Positions 1-9,600 of a stretch of 38,366 nucleotides of DNA are shown piece after piece. This DNA is from Pusillimonas minor (GTDB taxonomy: Bacteria; Pseudomonadota; Gammaproteobacteria; Burkholderiales; Burkholderiaceae_B). Position numbers and translations under genes: made by a program. Below the pieces are notes generated by a model that saw only the letters and a program-made list of their open reading frames with translations, made no database searches and was not told where the DNA came from. The DNA lies in contig NZ_JACJUU010000017.1 in assembly GCF_014237865.1 (NCBI RefSeq), positions 1 through 38,366 on the forward strand, read 5' to 3'. Every line of letters starts with the position of its first letter. Position 1 is the stretch's first letter.

Positions 1-2327
1 CCACCAGGCCTGACCCGGCCCTCTGGTTGTTGACATCGGTGACTCCACGAAAAACAAGCGAAGCCGATACGATGCCCCAGGCCAGCAATGTCAACAAGGA
101 TGGGGGAAATGGAGCGCGTACACAAATAGAACTGACACTTATTGATCCACTGCAGCAGGGGCAGTCGGTCGAGCCGTTCCTGCCACTACTGAAGGTAGAG
201 CAATTGGTGCCGCAAGGCCATGTTCTCACTCGGTCGGACGAAATCGAGGCCGCACTCGGCATACTGACGGACGAGATTGAGGAGATGATCCAGCAGCGAT
301 TCAATGACAAGGCATTCAACTGGTCGGAATACAACGCGATCAACCCCGACGCCCCGTTACCTTGCAAGGTTGTGGTGCTTTTTGATGTGCCGGAGCAAAT
401 ATCGGACAAATCTCTCTGGTTCCTTGGCCGCATTTGTGAGAACGGTCCACGCTGTGGTGTACTGCCCATCATTGCAATTGATAGCAAGCGCATGGAAGAC
501 AGACGATATGAAAAGTTCATGGCCACGCTGGAAGCCTCCTCCACGCAGCTTGATCATCTATTGCAGTGCGCCGGGGTTGCGGAACTGTCATTCACATACA
601 TGCCTGAGCAATGGCCACGTCGGGACGTGCTTGATGGCTTCATGGCAAAGCTCGCTGAAAATTGCGCAGCAAAGACGCGCTTCAGGAAAACGATGCCCGA
701 TCTCTGGACGAACCTCATCAACGATGAGACGACCATTGGCGGCTTTGATATTCCCATTGGATGGACGCCCGCTGGCGACTTTGCAACGCTAAGAGTGGGC
801 GCGACGGACTCCGAGCATCATGCATTGCTTGCAGGGAAGACGGGCTCTGGTAAATCTAATCTGCTCCATGTCCTGATTCACACGCTATGCGAGAAATACT
901 CACCCGAAGAGATTGATCTTTATCTACTGGATTACAAGGAGTCGACGGAGTTCAATGTCTATGCAGCCCCCCCACTTCCACATGCCCGCCTTGTTGCCAC
1001 GGAAAGCGATCCTGAATATGGCGTCACCGTTCTACGGCATCTCGTGGGTGAACTGGAAACTCGCGCACGGATATTCAAGTCTGCAAACGCCCGAGATTTT
1101 GCCGAATATCGCAAGTTAAGCAGGGTGCGGTTGCCCCGCGTTCTGTTGATCATCGATGAGTTCCAGGTTCTGTTTTCAGAAGGCCGCCAGGTGGCAGAAG
1201 CGGCTGAGCAACTGCTCTCGCAACTCTTGAAGCAGGGGCGCTCGTTCGGCATTCACATCCTTCTGGCTACTCAGACTCTGAAAGGCATCAACGCCCAGTC
1301 AATCGGAAGCATCATCACCCAGTTGGGATGTCGTATTGCACTGGCTTGTGGGCAGGAGGATTCCGCAATGATCCTCGGGGGCGGGAACTGGGCAGCAGCA
1401 GAGTTGCGTAGCCCACCTGAAGGGATTATCAACAATGCTAACGGGGCCAAGTCCGGCAATGTGAGGTTCATGATCCCATTCGCCGGAGAAAGTGAACATC
1501 GGCGTGCGTTGCTCACGAAACTGATAGAGCGCACGTCTCTTTCCGGAGCTGCCACCAAAACGAAAATTTTTAGCGGAGCATCTCTTCCAGAGATTCCGTC
1601 ACTTTCTGAATACCAGACAGTCTGTGAACAAGAAGAAACGCTTGTTTTGGGTGAACGGCTCACATTCGAAGCCGCCCCTTTGACTTTGCCGCTTACTCGT
1701 CGATCTGCGTTTAATGTTCTATTCAGCGGCTACAACGATCAGATTCACGACGGACTGCTGTCCGCTATGCTTTACAGCCTGTCTTTCGCCGACGGCTTTG
1801 ATGAAGTCATTTACTTCAACGCTCGAGGGGTCGCTCCCGGAGGAGCATTCTCAGCCGCCGCGCAAGTTCTCGGTGCGCGCTTCAAAATGTTCGACGATAT
1901 TTCTGCGCTACCGTTACAAGCGATATCAGACAATCTTGGGGTTCGCCGCATCGCGCTAATCGTCGACGGTCTCGATTCCGAGAAAATACTACATCCAGCG
2001 CCTGCGTTTAAATCTCCCAAGCCCGGCGACCCGCCAAGCCCGGCTGACCTCTTAAAACATCTCGCAGAAGACGGCCCAAGGAAAGGTACATTTGTATTTG
2101 CTTTTGTCGACCGTTGGCAGCGCTGTGCCACCGCATGCAAAGACCTTTTCTCCTTTTTCGAATTACGCGTGGCGTATTGCATGAATGAGGACGATGCCGG
2201 ATCACTTGTGAGTGGAGGAATTGGCAAATTTAAAGGCATCGAAAAACCTAACCGCGCTGTATTCGTAAACAAAATGACGAATGACATCGCATGGTTCCGC
2301 CCATATGTTCAGGAAAGGTCTCGATGA
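1..2327 (+). CDS. FtsK/SpoIIIE-type P-loop ATPase, 5' partial
   Basis: A DNA-translocase-like ATPase of the FtsK/HerA superfamily. Numbering from the TTG at 27, Walker A is GKTGSGKS at residues 270-277 and Walker B is LLIIDEFQ with the acidic pair near 377-378. A sensor-like LLATQT strand follows. The segment before the P-loop (VVVLFDVPE... NGPRCGVLPIIAID) is a second nucleotide-binding-like domain that I associate with long FtsK-like proteins. The frame is open without a stop to the left edge of the window, and neither TTG 27 nor ATG 72 has a good ribosome binding site, so the real start probably lies outside and an N-terminal domain is missing. The stop overlaps the next gene by ATGA. It heads a nine-gene coupled operon and probably supplies DNA pumping or DNA-end sensing. 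The superfamily is firm; the specific role is inferred. Confidence 0.85.
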   Translation, partial: TRPDPALWLLTSVTPRKTSEADTMPQASNVNKDGGNGARTQIELTLIDPLQQGQSVEPFLPLLKVEQLVPQGHVLTRSDEIEAALGILTDEIEEMIQQRFNDKAFNWSEYNAINPDAPLPCKVVVLFDVPEQISDKSLWFLGRICENGPRCGVLPIIAIDSKRMEDRRYEKFMATLEASSTQLDHLLQCAGVAELSFTYMPEQWPRRDVLDGFMAKLAENCAAKTRFRKTMPDLWTNLINDETTIGGFDIPIGWTPAGDFATLRVGATDSEHHALLAGKTGSGKSNLLHVLIHTLCEKYSPEEIDLYLLDYKESTEFNVYAAPPLPHARLVATESDPEYGVTVLRHLVGELETRARIFKSANARDFAEYRKLSRVRLPRVLLIIDEFQVLFSEGRQVAEAAEQLLSQLLKQGRSFGIHILLATQTLKGINAQSIGSIITQLGCRIALACGQEDSAMILGGGNWAAAELRSPPEGIINNANGAKSGNVRFMIPFAGESEHRRALLTKLIERTSLSGAATKTKIFSGASLPEIPSLSEYQTVCEQEETLVLGERLTFEAAPLTLPLTRRSAFNVLFSGYNDQIHDGLLSAMLYSLSFADGFDEVIYFNARGVAPGGAFSAAAQVLGARFKMFDDISALPLQAISDNLGVRRIALIVDGLDSEKILHPAPAFKSPKPGDPPSPADLLKHLAEDGPRKGTFVFAFVDRWQRCATACKDLFSFFELRVAYCMNEDDAGSLVSGGIGKFKGIEKPNRAVFVNKMTNDIAWFRPYVQERSR

Positions 2328-4087
2328 AAAAGTTTCTGCTCACATGGTACGGAATCACAGATTTTCGTGCCTCTCTGGGATTCGAAAATACCGATGGCCC
2401 TATTGCAGGCGCCCTCACAAGTGAGTCCTATTCTGATGTGATTATCCTAGGCTATACCCGGGTAGACAATGAATCCAACCAATTAATCGAAGCGCAGAGG
2501 ACATTCGCACATGAACTGTCGTCAATACGAAACGCGGGGCTTGAGAAGGATTGGAAGTCCACCAGTCAGTTTGTTTCTAGGTTCGCCAATACAGCTGCTG
2601 CCCATGAGCATTTTGAGAGTTGGTTGAAAACAAAAGCTGCCAATGTGGGATGCAACGCAAGAATCCGATTAATAAGCGAGAAACTTCGTCAACTCAACGA
2701 CACCGAAGGTATTTATGCTGGCGCGATGCGAGCGCTGGATAGGGTGGAGCGTGAATCAGGTGAGAAATTCGTCACGCTCTACCTTAGTCCTGGAACTCCG
2801 GTAATGGCCTTTGTATGGGCGCTCGCAGCACTGAGCTACCCTGAACTCAAAAAACGGCTTATAGCATCGTCCGTCGTTGGCATGGCGCCCGAGGTTGTAT
2901 CGCTGCCTGCCGAGTGGCTCAAGCAGCACGGAGCGAAACAGGACGCGATCCGAGACATCTCTAACGGATTTGATGTCACCTTCCATCTTTTTGGTGAGCA
3001 ACGGATGCCTGCCTTGCTCAGCATTCGGCAATTTGAGTCGGCGCATCACGTTTTCGTTAACTCAAAAGACTATCCCGCTACAGGTATGCGAGCTTTTATA
3101 GGTTCCCGAGATCTACACGAACTTTCTGTTGACCCTTGGGATGATCGAGCCGTTCATGAGCGAATTACTGAACTTGCGAAACAATTTCCAGAAAATACGC
3201 GAATCGGAATCAATCTGACCGGCGGAACGAAATTAATGTTTGCAGGCGCACTATCTGCTGCTCGCGAGCTTGGCGCTGTTCCCTTTTATTTTGATAGTAG
3301 GAATCGTCAAATAACTTTTGTTGACAGTCTTCGTCGCGAAAAAATCCGGCGGATTGATTCTATCGAAACCTTTTTACGTCTCAATAGCGACGGACTGGAT
3401 ATCTCCAACGATTCCGTGATGAATGAGATGTCGCAGGATCGTCAACTCTTGACCAAGACTCTCTGGATTCATCGTGAAAAGTTGCGTAGGTTTTATAAAG
3501 AACTGACCGACTATAACAATGCGTTCAAACCATTCGAAATTTGTCGCGACGGCATCAATTTCAAGCTGGACAATTCGGAGAGAGCAACATTCCAAGGCTA
3601 CGGATTGGATCTGGAATTCGAAAGATGGCCTGATTTCGCCAAATATCTGTCAGGCGGCTGGTTCGAGGAGTTTGTCTATTTGCAATGCAAGCCCTACGAA
3701 GATACTGGCGTCATCCAAGACTTGCGCATAAATGTAAAGCTGAACCTGAAGCAAGAAAACGCCTGGAATCATTCGAATTTCGGTGCGGAATATAACGAGC
3801 TGGATGTCACATTTACCGACGGTTACTCGCTTTACATCGTGGAATGCAAGGCAGGCAATGTAACGCAGGAGCAGGTTATGAAGCTGCAAAACCTTGTGCG
3901 CTTCTACGGAGGAACTGAAGGTCGTGGCATCGTTGCATGTTGTGTTCCACCAAATAATGAATCGGCTAAGAAAAAGATCAAGGATGCGAGGCTGACGCTT
4001 TGGAGCGGAGCATCACTTGCTGAACAGATCAAGACGATGATGAACAACATCGCCGCGCGAGCCGAAGCGATAGAGGGAACGACGTGA
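2324..4087 (+). CDS. CARF-like domain protein with C-terminal PD-(D/E)XK nuclease
   Basis: 587 residues from the ATG at 2324, which overlaps the previous stop (ATGA) and has AGGAAAGG upstream; this supports it over an in-frame start 33 bases earlier. The N-terminus (LLTWYGITDFRASLG) and the LSPGTPVM segment (SPGTP at 155-159) resemble Rossmann-like CARF/RtcR-type ligand-binding domains. A second loop, GINLTGGTKLMFAGA (TGGTK at 299-303), is the hallmark of the DUF1887/Card1/Can2-type CARF fold. The C-terminus has ELDVTF (D494) followed by IVECKAG (E507, K509), a PD-(D/E)XK nuclease signature. Known relatives are CRISPR type III accessory effectors activated by cyclic oligoadenylate that cut DNA or RNA. 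No Cas gene, CRISPR array or cyclase is visible here. It probably is the operon's nuclease effector, with ligand unknown. Confidence 0.8.
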   Translation: MKKFLLTWYGITDFRASLGFENTDGPIAGALTSESYSDVIILGYTRVDNESNQLIEAQRTFAHELSSIRNAGLEKDWKSTSQFVSRFANTAAAHEHFESWLKTKAANVGCNARIRLISEKLRQLNDTEGIYAGAMRALDRVERESGEKFVTLYLSPGTPVMAFVWALAALSYPELKKRLIASSVVGMAPEVVSLPAEWLKQHGAKQDAIRDISNGFDVTFHLFGEQRMPALLSIRQFESAHHVFVNSKDYPATGMRAFIGSRDLHELSVDPWDDRAVHERITELAKQFPENTRIGINLTGGTKLMFAGALSAARELGAVPFYFDSRNRQITFVDSLRREKIRRIDSIETFLRLNSDGLDISNDSVMNEMSQDRQLLTKTLWIHREKLRRFYKELTDYNNAFKPFEICRDGINFKLDNSERATFQGYGLDLEFERWPDFAKYLSGGWFEEFVYLQCKPYEDTGVIQDLRINVKLNLKQENAWNHSNFGAEYNELDVTFTDGYSLYIVECKAGNVTQEQVMKLQNLVRFYGGTEGRGIVACCVPPNNESAKKKIKDARLTLWSGASLAEQIKTMMNNIAARAEAIEGTT

Positions 4088-4578
4088 CACTCCATCTGGT
4101 TTGCGACATTTCCGGCAGCATGAGCGACGGTGGAAAACCATTCATTATGAGAACACTGGTTACAACCATTGCTCAATGGGTTTTGTATGGCTACGGGCGT
4201 ACTGAGATCACTTTGTGGGCCTGGGGCTCTGAGGCGCTTCGTATACCTGACTGGGGCACAAGAAGCAGATTTCCTGAGGAGCTACTTTCATGCTCAGGAA
4301 CTGCAAATAGTTCATCACTGATTCAATCGCTTGGTGACAAGCCTGACGGCAAAGTTCTACTTTTCACTGACGGGTTCTGGTCTCGGGATGATGCGAGGGC
4401 TCTGAAGCGATGGAAAGTCAATTTGCCCTCAAACATGCTGCGAATCATAGAGATTGGTGCAGATGCGAATCCCAAACTCCAAGAGTCTGAGCTGTTCTCA
4501 TCAGATGAGCTGTTCTCATCAGATGAGTTGTTTTCTGCGCTTGATGGTTGGTTTGAAGAGGATGAGGAGTGGGCATGA
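4084..4578 (+). CDS. vWA domain protein, TerY-like
   Basis: 164 residues, a small single-domain von Willebrand factor A protein. The metal-ion-dependent adhesion site is complete: DISGS at 8-12, a Thr near 73 (SGTANS) and TDG at 98-100. It starts with GTG inside the preceding stop (GTGA overlap). Such proteins accompany a PP2C phosphatase and a kinase in the TerY-P triad, where the vWA protein is thought to act as scaffold or substrate adaptor. The tail is acidic (EEDEEW) and carries a perfectly duplicated ELFSSD unit, so its length is probably variable between strains. The domain call is firm and the TerY assignment rests on the two following genes. Confidence 0.85.
   Translation: MTLHLVCDISGSMSDGGKPFIMRTLVTTIAQWVLYGYGRTEITLWAWGSEALRIPDWGTRSRFPEELLSCSGTANSSSLIQSLGDKPDGKVLLFTDGFWSRDDARALKRWKVNLPSNMLRIIEIGADANPKLQESELFSSDELFSSDELFSALDGWFEEDEEWA
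4489..4536 (+). repeat. 18-bp tandem repeat inside the vWA gene
   Basis: GAGCTGTTCTCATCAGAT occurs twice head to tail at 4489-4506 and 4507-4524, followed by a partial, diverged third copy (4525-4536). Each unit keeps the frame and encodes ELFSSD. The identity of the two copies suggests recent slippage or a mutable tail. Confidence 0.95.
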
Positions 4579-5309
4579 CGCTGTGGAAAAGTTTTGGCGC
4601 AAGCGTTCGCGGCCCAAGTCACATTACTGAAGGTTTGCCAAACCAAGATGCGTGGATGTCGTTTCACCATACCTGGGGGGATGGCATTGTGGTATCCGAT
4701 GGAGTTGGCTCAAAGCCATTTTCCAATTTTGGAAGTGATGCCGCGTGCTTGGCAGTCGGTTGTGCAGCTCTAGCATGTCGCATCAAGGCTGAGATATCTC
4801 AGGTCGAGATAAACCGCGATTACCTATTCGAACGGATACAACATTATTGGCTCTCCAATACTAGCCCACTTGAGCCTCGAGATTGTTCTGCGACCTGTCT
4901 GTTCGCGTTCCGTTTCGGAGATGGCTTAATTCACTTGGGGATGCTTGGCGATGGTCTTGTCGCAGCTCTCAAACCTGATGGCTCTGTCGTATCGCTCACT
5001 GAAGACAGGGGCTACGGTTTTTCCAACATCACCACTGCGCTATCCCAGAATGTTTCGCTGAATGAATGGCGGCATATTTCGCTTCCGGAGGAAGAGTGTA
5101 TTGCTGTCTTCCTGTGTACCGATGGCGTAGCTGATGACTTGGATAATGTCGATGGTTTTGTATCGGGCTTTATCGAGGCACATTGCTCCATCGCCGAAAT
5201 AAGTGCCAATCGCCGCACCAGAGAAATGCTCGAAAAATGGCCTACTCCCAAGCACAGCGACGACAAGACCATCGCTTGCCTTTTTCGTGAGGACGCCCCG
5301 GATGCATGA
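4575..5309 (+). CDS. PP2C-like Ser/Thr protein phosphatase
   Basis: 244 residues from the ATG at 4575, which overlaps the vWA stop (ATGA) and lies behind a GAGGA-rich stretch; a GTG two codons earlier is the alternative. PP2C metal-binding motifs appear in order: NQDA (D25), VSDGVGS (D42-G43), GMLGDG (D126), CTDGVADD (D183) and the terminal DDKT (D229/D230). It should remove phosphate from Ser/Thr on a partner protein with Mn/Mg as cofactor. Its place between a vWA gene and a kinase gene marks it as the phosphatase of a TerY-P triad, where it would oppose the downstream kinase. Length is that of a bare catalytic domain, without signal peptide or membrane segment, so it is cytosolic. Confidence 0.88.
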   Translation: MTLWKSFGASVRGPSHITEGLPNQDAWMSFHHTWGDGIVVSDGVGSKPFSNFGSDAACLAVGCAALACRIKAEISQVEINRDYLFERIQHYWLSNTSPLEPRDCSATCLFAFRFGDGLIHLGMLGDGLVAALKPDGSVVSLTEDRGYGFSNITTALSQNVSLNEWRHISLPEEECIAVFLCTDGVADDLDNVDGFVSGFIEAHCSIAEISANRRTREMLEKWPTPKHSDDKTIACLFREDAPDA

Positions 5310-6654
5310 ATCCATAGAACACAAAGCTCCGAAAGTTCTTGTGGATGAGTATGGCAATTTTCATCAGATTACCGATGAACTTGCTCGCGGTGGACAAGGC
5401 GTAGTCTACCGCACCAAGGATGCGGATTTGGCTGTCAAGCAACCGCTGGATGCCTCCGGCCAGCCAGACAAAAACGCCAATCTGCGCGAGCGTTTTCAGC
5501 GCATCCGCTTGCTGCCCATGCCACGGCGCATCCCCATTTCCCTACCGCTTGCCATCTTGCGAGACGAACCGGGCTATGTGATGCGTCTATTGAACGATAT
5601 GAAGCCATTCGCCGTTTTCGATTTGGATGGCAGAAGCAAGAAGAAGCTTGAAGATGAAAGACAAGTCTTGCCACAATGGCTGGCGAAGATTTCTGACAAA
5701 GACCAGGCGCTTCGGCTGCTGCATTACGCCAGCACAGGCTCTACGCGTCGCCGTCTGCGCGTGCTGGCGAAGTGCGCCGCCATCCTCGCCCGCCTTCACA
5801 ACGCGGGGATGGTCTATGGTGACATTTCTCCCAACAATGCCTTTATGGGCGAAGGTGACACCCCCGATGTCTGGCTGATAGATGCTGACAACATGCGCCC
5901 TGAGTTTCTCAGCGGCGGCGTGTCGGTCTATACGCCGGGTTACGGCGCGCCGGAAGTGGTGCAAGGTCGCGATCAGTCCCGCCCACAAACCGATTGCTGG
6001 GCTTTCGCTGTCATGGCCTTCAAGCTGTTAGCGCTGTGCCACCCATTCATCGGCAACAAAGTACTGCAAACTGAGGACGACGATGGCGGCTGGGACGCTG
6101 AGCCGCAGGCGAGAGGCGACAGTGTGCCCGCCAGCATGGAAGATCAGGCATACGCCGGGTACCTGCCTTTCGTGGATGACGAAGATGACGATTCCAACAA
6201 GGGCACTGGTGGTTTGCCACGTGTTCTGGTTACAACATCGGAATTGCGTCGCCTTTTTCAAGCAACTTTCGGAGCTGGCCGAGAACACCCGCCTAGCCGC
6301 CCAGCGATGGCGTTTTGGGCGCTGGAGCTTACCAAAGCAGCCGACCACGCGCTGGATTGCCCCGAATGTGCCATGAGCTATTTCCCTGATGATTATAGAA
6401 ACTGCCCTTATTGCGGCGGCGAGCCCCCCGCTTCCATTCGGGTTCAAACACCACGCTGGGAAATTGTCACTCCAGCCAGCACAAGAGAGCTTGCCCTGCC
6501 GCACCGTCTGTTCTATCCATTTTCATTCGAGAATCACAACGACATGGAATACGAGTCCGTGCTGAACTTCGCGGCCAAAACGGCAGTTCCCGCCCGGGGC
6601 GCAAAGGCTTTTCCTGAAAGTCTGACTTTCAAGTTCGTCGAGGGGGGTAAATGA
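5302..6654 (+). CDS. Protein kinase with C-terminal zinc ribbon
   Basis: 450 residues from ATG 5302, eight bases inside the phosphatase gene. Kinase motifs: glycine-rich loop ARGGQGVVYR, Lys46 in AVKQP, catalytic loop YGDISPNN (D174, N179), metal-binding Asp194 in LIDADNM (taking the place of DFG) and an activation-segment GYGAPE. After the kinase fold a zinc ribbon follows: CPEC at 353-356 and CPYC about twelve residues later. A kinase followed by a zinc ribbon is the arrangement described for the TerY-P triad. It would phosphorylate a partner in the operon, reversed by the PP2C. The YGD and DAD variants are usual for this distant kinase group, so I expect it to be active. The stop overlaps the next start (ATGA). 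Confidence 0.87.
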   Translation: MHESIEHKAPKVLVDEYGNFHQITDELARGGQGVVYRTKDADLAVKQPLDASGQPDKNANLRERFQRIRLLPMPRRIPISLPLAILRDEPGYVMRLLNDMKPFAVFDLDGRSKKKLEDERQVLPQWLAKISDKDQALRLLHYASTGSTRRRLRVLAKCAAILARLHNAGMVYGDISPNNAFMGEGDTPDVWLIDADNMRPEFLSGGVSVYTPGYGAPEVVQGRDQSRPQTDCWAFAVMAFKLLALCHPFIGNKVLQTEDDDGGWDAEPQARGDSVPASMEDQAYAGYLPFVDDEDDDSNKGTGGLPRVLVTTSELRRLFQATFGAGREHPPSRPAMAFWALELTKAADHALDCPECAMSYFPDDYRNCPYCGGEPPASIRVQTPRWEIVTPASTRELALPHRLFYPFSFENHNDMEYESVLNFAAKTAVPARGAKAFPESLTFKFVEGGK

Positions 6655-9600
6655 ATTTTCAGGACATTCCCGCCTGCATCCTGAGCATCCGAGTCAAGCC
6701 GACCACCAAGACCCCGGCCCTTCAAGAGCAGCCCGTATTCGCGGTGGAAGCCAGGTTAAGCCGTACGGATGAATTTGAAATTCGTTTAAAAGATTCCGTT
6801 GTCTTCGTCCGACCCGTCGTGACAGCAGACATCCGCCTCCTCAATGCCGAACTCGCCAGCGGGCGTTCCCTGCTGGCGCAACTAGCCAGCCCCGCTGCAG
6901 ATGGCAGTATCGAATTACAAGTCGCATTTTTCACAGGCGATAGTTTGGAAATGGGCGATGTCGAAATCGGCGTGGATGAATACGTGGAAAATGGACTGGC
7001 AAAGATGCGTCTTGGCGAAAAGGGGAAGCGCCCCTACGAGGTTCTCGGCCAAATCTGCTGCTTCCAGCAAGGTGAAAACGCTTACTTCTTTCTGACCGCC
7101 GGCCCAGCCATTGATAAAGAACTGAAACTGGACGCAGATGAAGCGCCACGCGAAGTAAGGGCAGAGCCAACTTCAAAAAACTCTTTCGGCATTACCGGCA
7201 ATGGTATCCGTTTCGTTGTTACGGAAAAAGCAATGCCGGGCGGTAATTCCATCTTCATCGCATCCCGTCTGAAGGCGCAAAGGAATGATCCGGACCGCGC
7301 CCTGCGCTTGGCGAAAGGTCGGCTGCGTTTCGTGGATTGGACGCAGGCAGGACAAGTGCAAATTCTTGCCAAAGCGCAAATGACTGCACTCACGCAGGAC
7401 GACGGCAGCTATCTGAAAAAATGGGACGAGTTCGGCGACATGGAAGGCGAACTGCTGCTTAAACAAGCGCGCGAAGTTGGCTCTTTGCAGTTCGAGGGGA
7501 TGAGTCAGAGACGAGACGGAACTGTCACGGTTCTCATTTCTCAGGCATCTGATTCGTCATGGATTGCGTTGGAAAAAGGCGCAGTGCCTGAAGTCGAGTT
7601 GGTGGATGAACTGCCGGACTATTTGAAGACTGAAAACTTTAGCTTTAAGGATTTTGCAGGCGGAATTGAGCAATCGGATGAACTAAAACGTCGTGAGGAA
7701 AGGAACTATTTCAATGTCGTCGGATTTGACAAAGAAACCCGAGTGCTCACGCTTAAAACGGAGACTCTGCCCAGAGATTCTGGCACGCTCATCCTGTCGC
7801 TGGCGGGCGAAACTGCCCAAATCAAGCGCCGTATGGCGGCTCGTCAGGCCATTCTGGAAGGCCGTGCAGCCAACCCCCAGTTGGGGCTGTTAATTGAGGA
7901 GCAGGGACAAATCGCCCGAACCCGCGAACCGCAAAAAACCCCACCGCTTACGGCATTCGTCCGCAAAAAAGTCTTTCGCAATGACCCAACGGTAATGCAG
8001 GAAAAAGCTATTGAGGTGGCCTTAAACACACCAGACATAGCGCTCATCCAAGGCCCACCCGGCACCGGCAAGACCACCGTCATCGCTGCGATTCTAGAGC
8101 GCTTAAACGAGATTGCCGACAAACGAGGGACGCGTATCAAGGGTCAGATCCTGTTGACAGGGTTTCAGCACGATGCCGTGGAGAACATGATAGAGCGGCT
8201 CTCACTCAACGGTATCCCCGTGCCAAAATTTGGCAAGCGGTCTGGTGCGGCTGATGATGATTACAGCGCCTTCGAGCGCAATCTTGAGGACTGGTGCTCA
8301 AAATTGGCCACCGAGCTACGTGAGCGAAACCCGCGGATTGCAGAAGTGGAGCAGGAAAGGGAAATCAAAAACCTGTTCCTCCAATATGTTCAAGCACCAA
8401 GTCGCCCATTGGCGGGGAGCCTTGCTAGGAAAATCGCTTCACTTGGCGTTGCGGTGCTAGGTGAAGGCGGCATGCGTCGGGCGGAGAATCTGGCAAAGAA
8501 CCTCACGCGTGACGAGAAGCTCAACGAAGATTCAAGTCAATGGCTAAATGCCGCACGTCGTCTGCGTGTTCAGTCTGAAAGCTTCAGCGACGACGGGCCG
8601 GAACGGTCGGTAGACGCGCTGGAAGATCTGCGCGATGTTCTTGAAGAAAACGAGCGCGAATTGCTAGACGCAGCTAGTCTTTGGCGCAGCGAGGATGGCC
8701 CGCCCTCGTTCCTAGCGGATTTGGCGGCGCTGAAAATGAAGCTCCTTTTCCGGTTTAGCAGTCCGCCGGTTTTTCGCGTGGAGAAGCAAAACGACGAGGT
8801 GATTGCCCTGGCGGAATTTGCCATCCTGCGCATCATGACCGCAGGGCATTCAGCTAAGAATAAAAAATCGGCTGCGTTGGCTGAGTTTTTGGCTGAATTG
8901 GAAGGCAACCCTTATGGAATGATGGACGCACTTTCTGATTACAGCTTTGCCTTTGCTGCCACTTGCCAGCAAAGCGTGAATCGAAGGATGCAAGCTCAGA
9001 AGGGGATGACAGGGAGTGATGTCAATAAGAGCATGGAGTACGAATATGTGATCGTGGACGAAGCCGCACGCGTATCGCCCCGTGACTTGATGGTGGCTAT
9101 GGCGCAAGGCAAGCGCATCATTTTGGTAGGCGACCATCGGCAGTTGCCGCACATCATTGACGAAGAGGTGGCCCGCCAGATGGAGGAAGGCGAAGGTGGA
9201 CAGGACGAAAATGACTGGCTAAAAAAATCCATTTTCCAGTATTTGTTCAGCACTCGTCTGAAAACGTTGGAGGAATACGACGGCATCACCCGCCGCGTAA
9301 CACTCGACAAGCAATACCGCATGCACCCGCTGCTGGGTAGCTTCATCAGCCGTAACTTCTACGAACGCTTTGATCCGACGGAGCATTTCGGCTCAGGGCG
9401 GCCTGTAAGCGATTTCGCCCATGCGCTCTCCAGCACGAACGGCAAGCCTGCAGTTTGGCTGGATGTACCAGCACAGATAGGAAGACATCAAAAGGACGGA
9501 ACCAGTTGGACACGTCCTGCAGAGGCCACTGTCATCGTCCGCAAGTTGAATGAGTGGATGAGTTCGGATGCGGGGAAAGGCCTCTCCTTTGGTGTGATTT

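Noticed and set aside
2291-2323. In-frame upstream start for the CARF-nuclease gene
   Set aside because: The ATG at 2324 has AGGAAAGG at good distance and the ATGA overlap seen throughout this operon.
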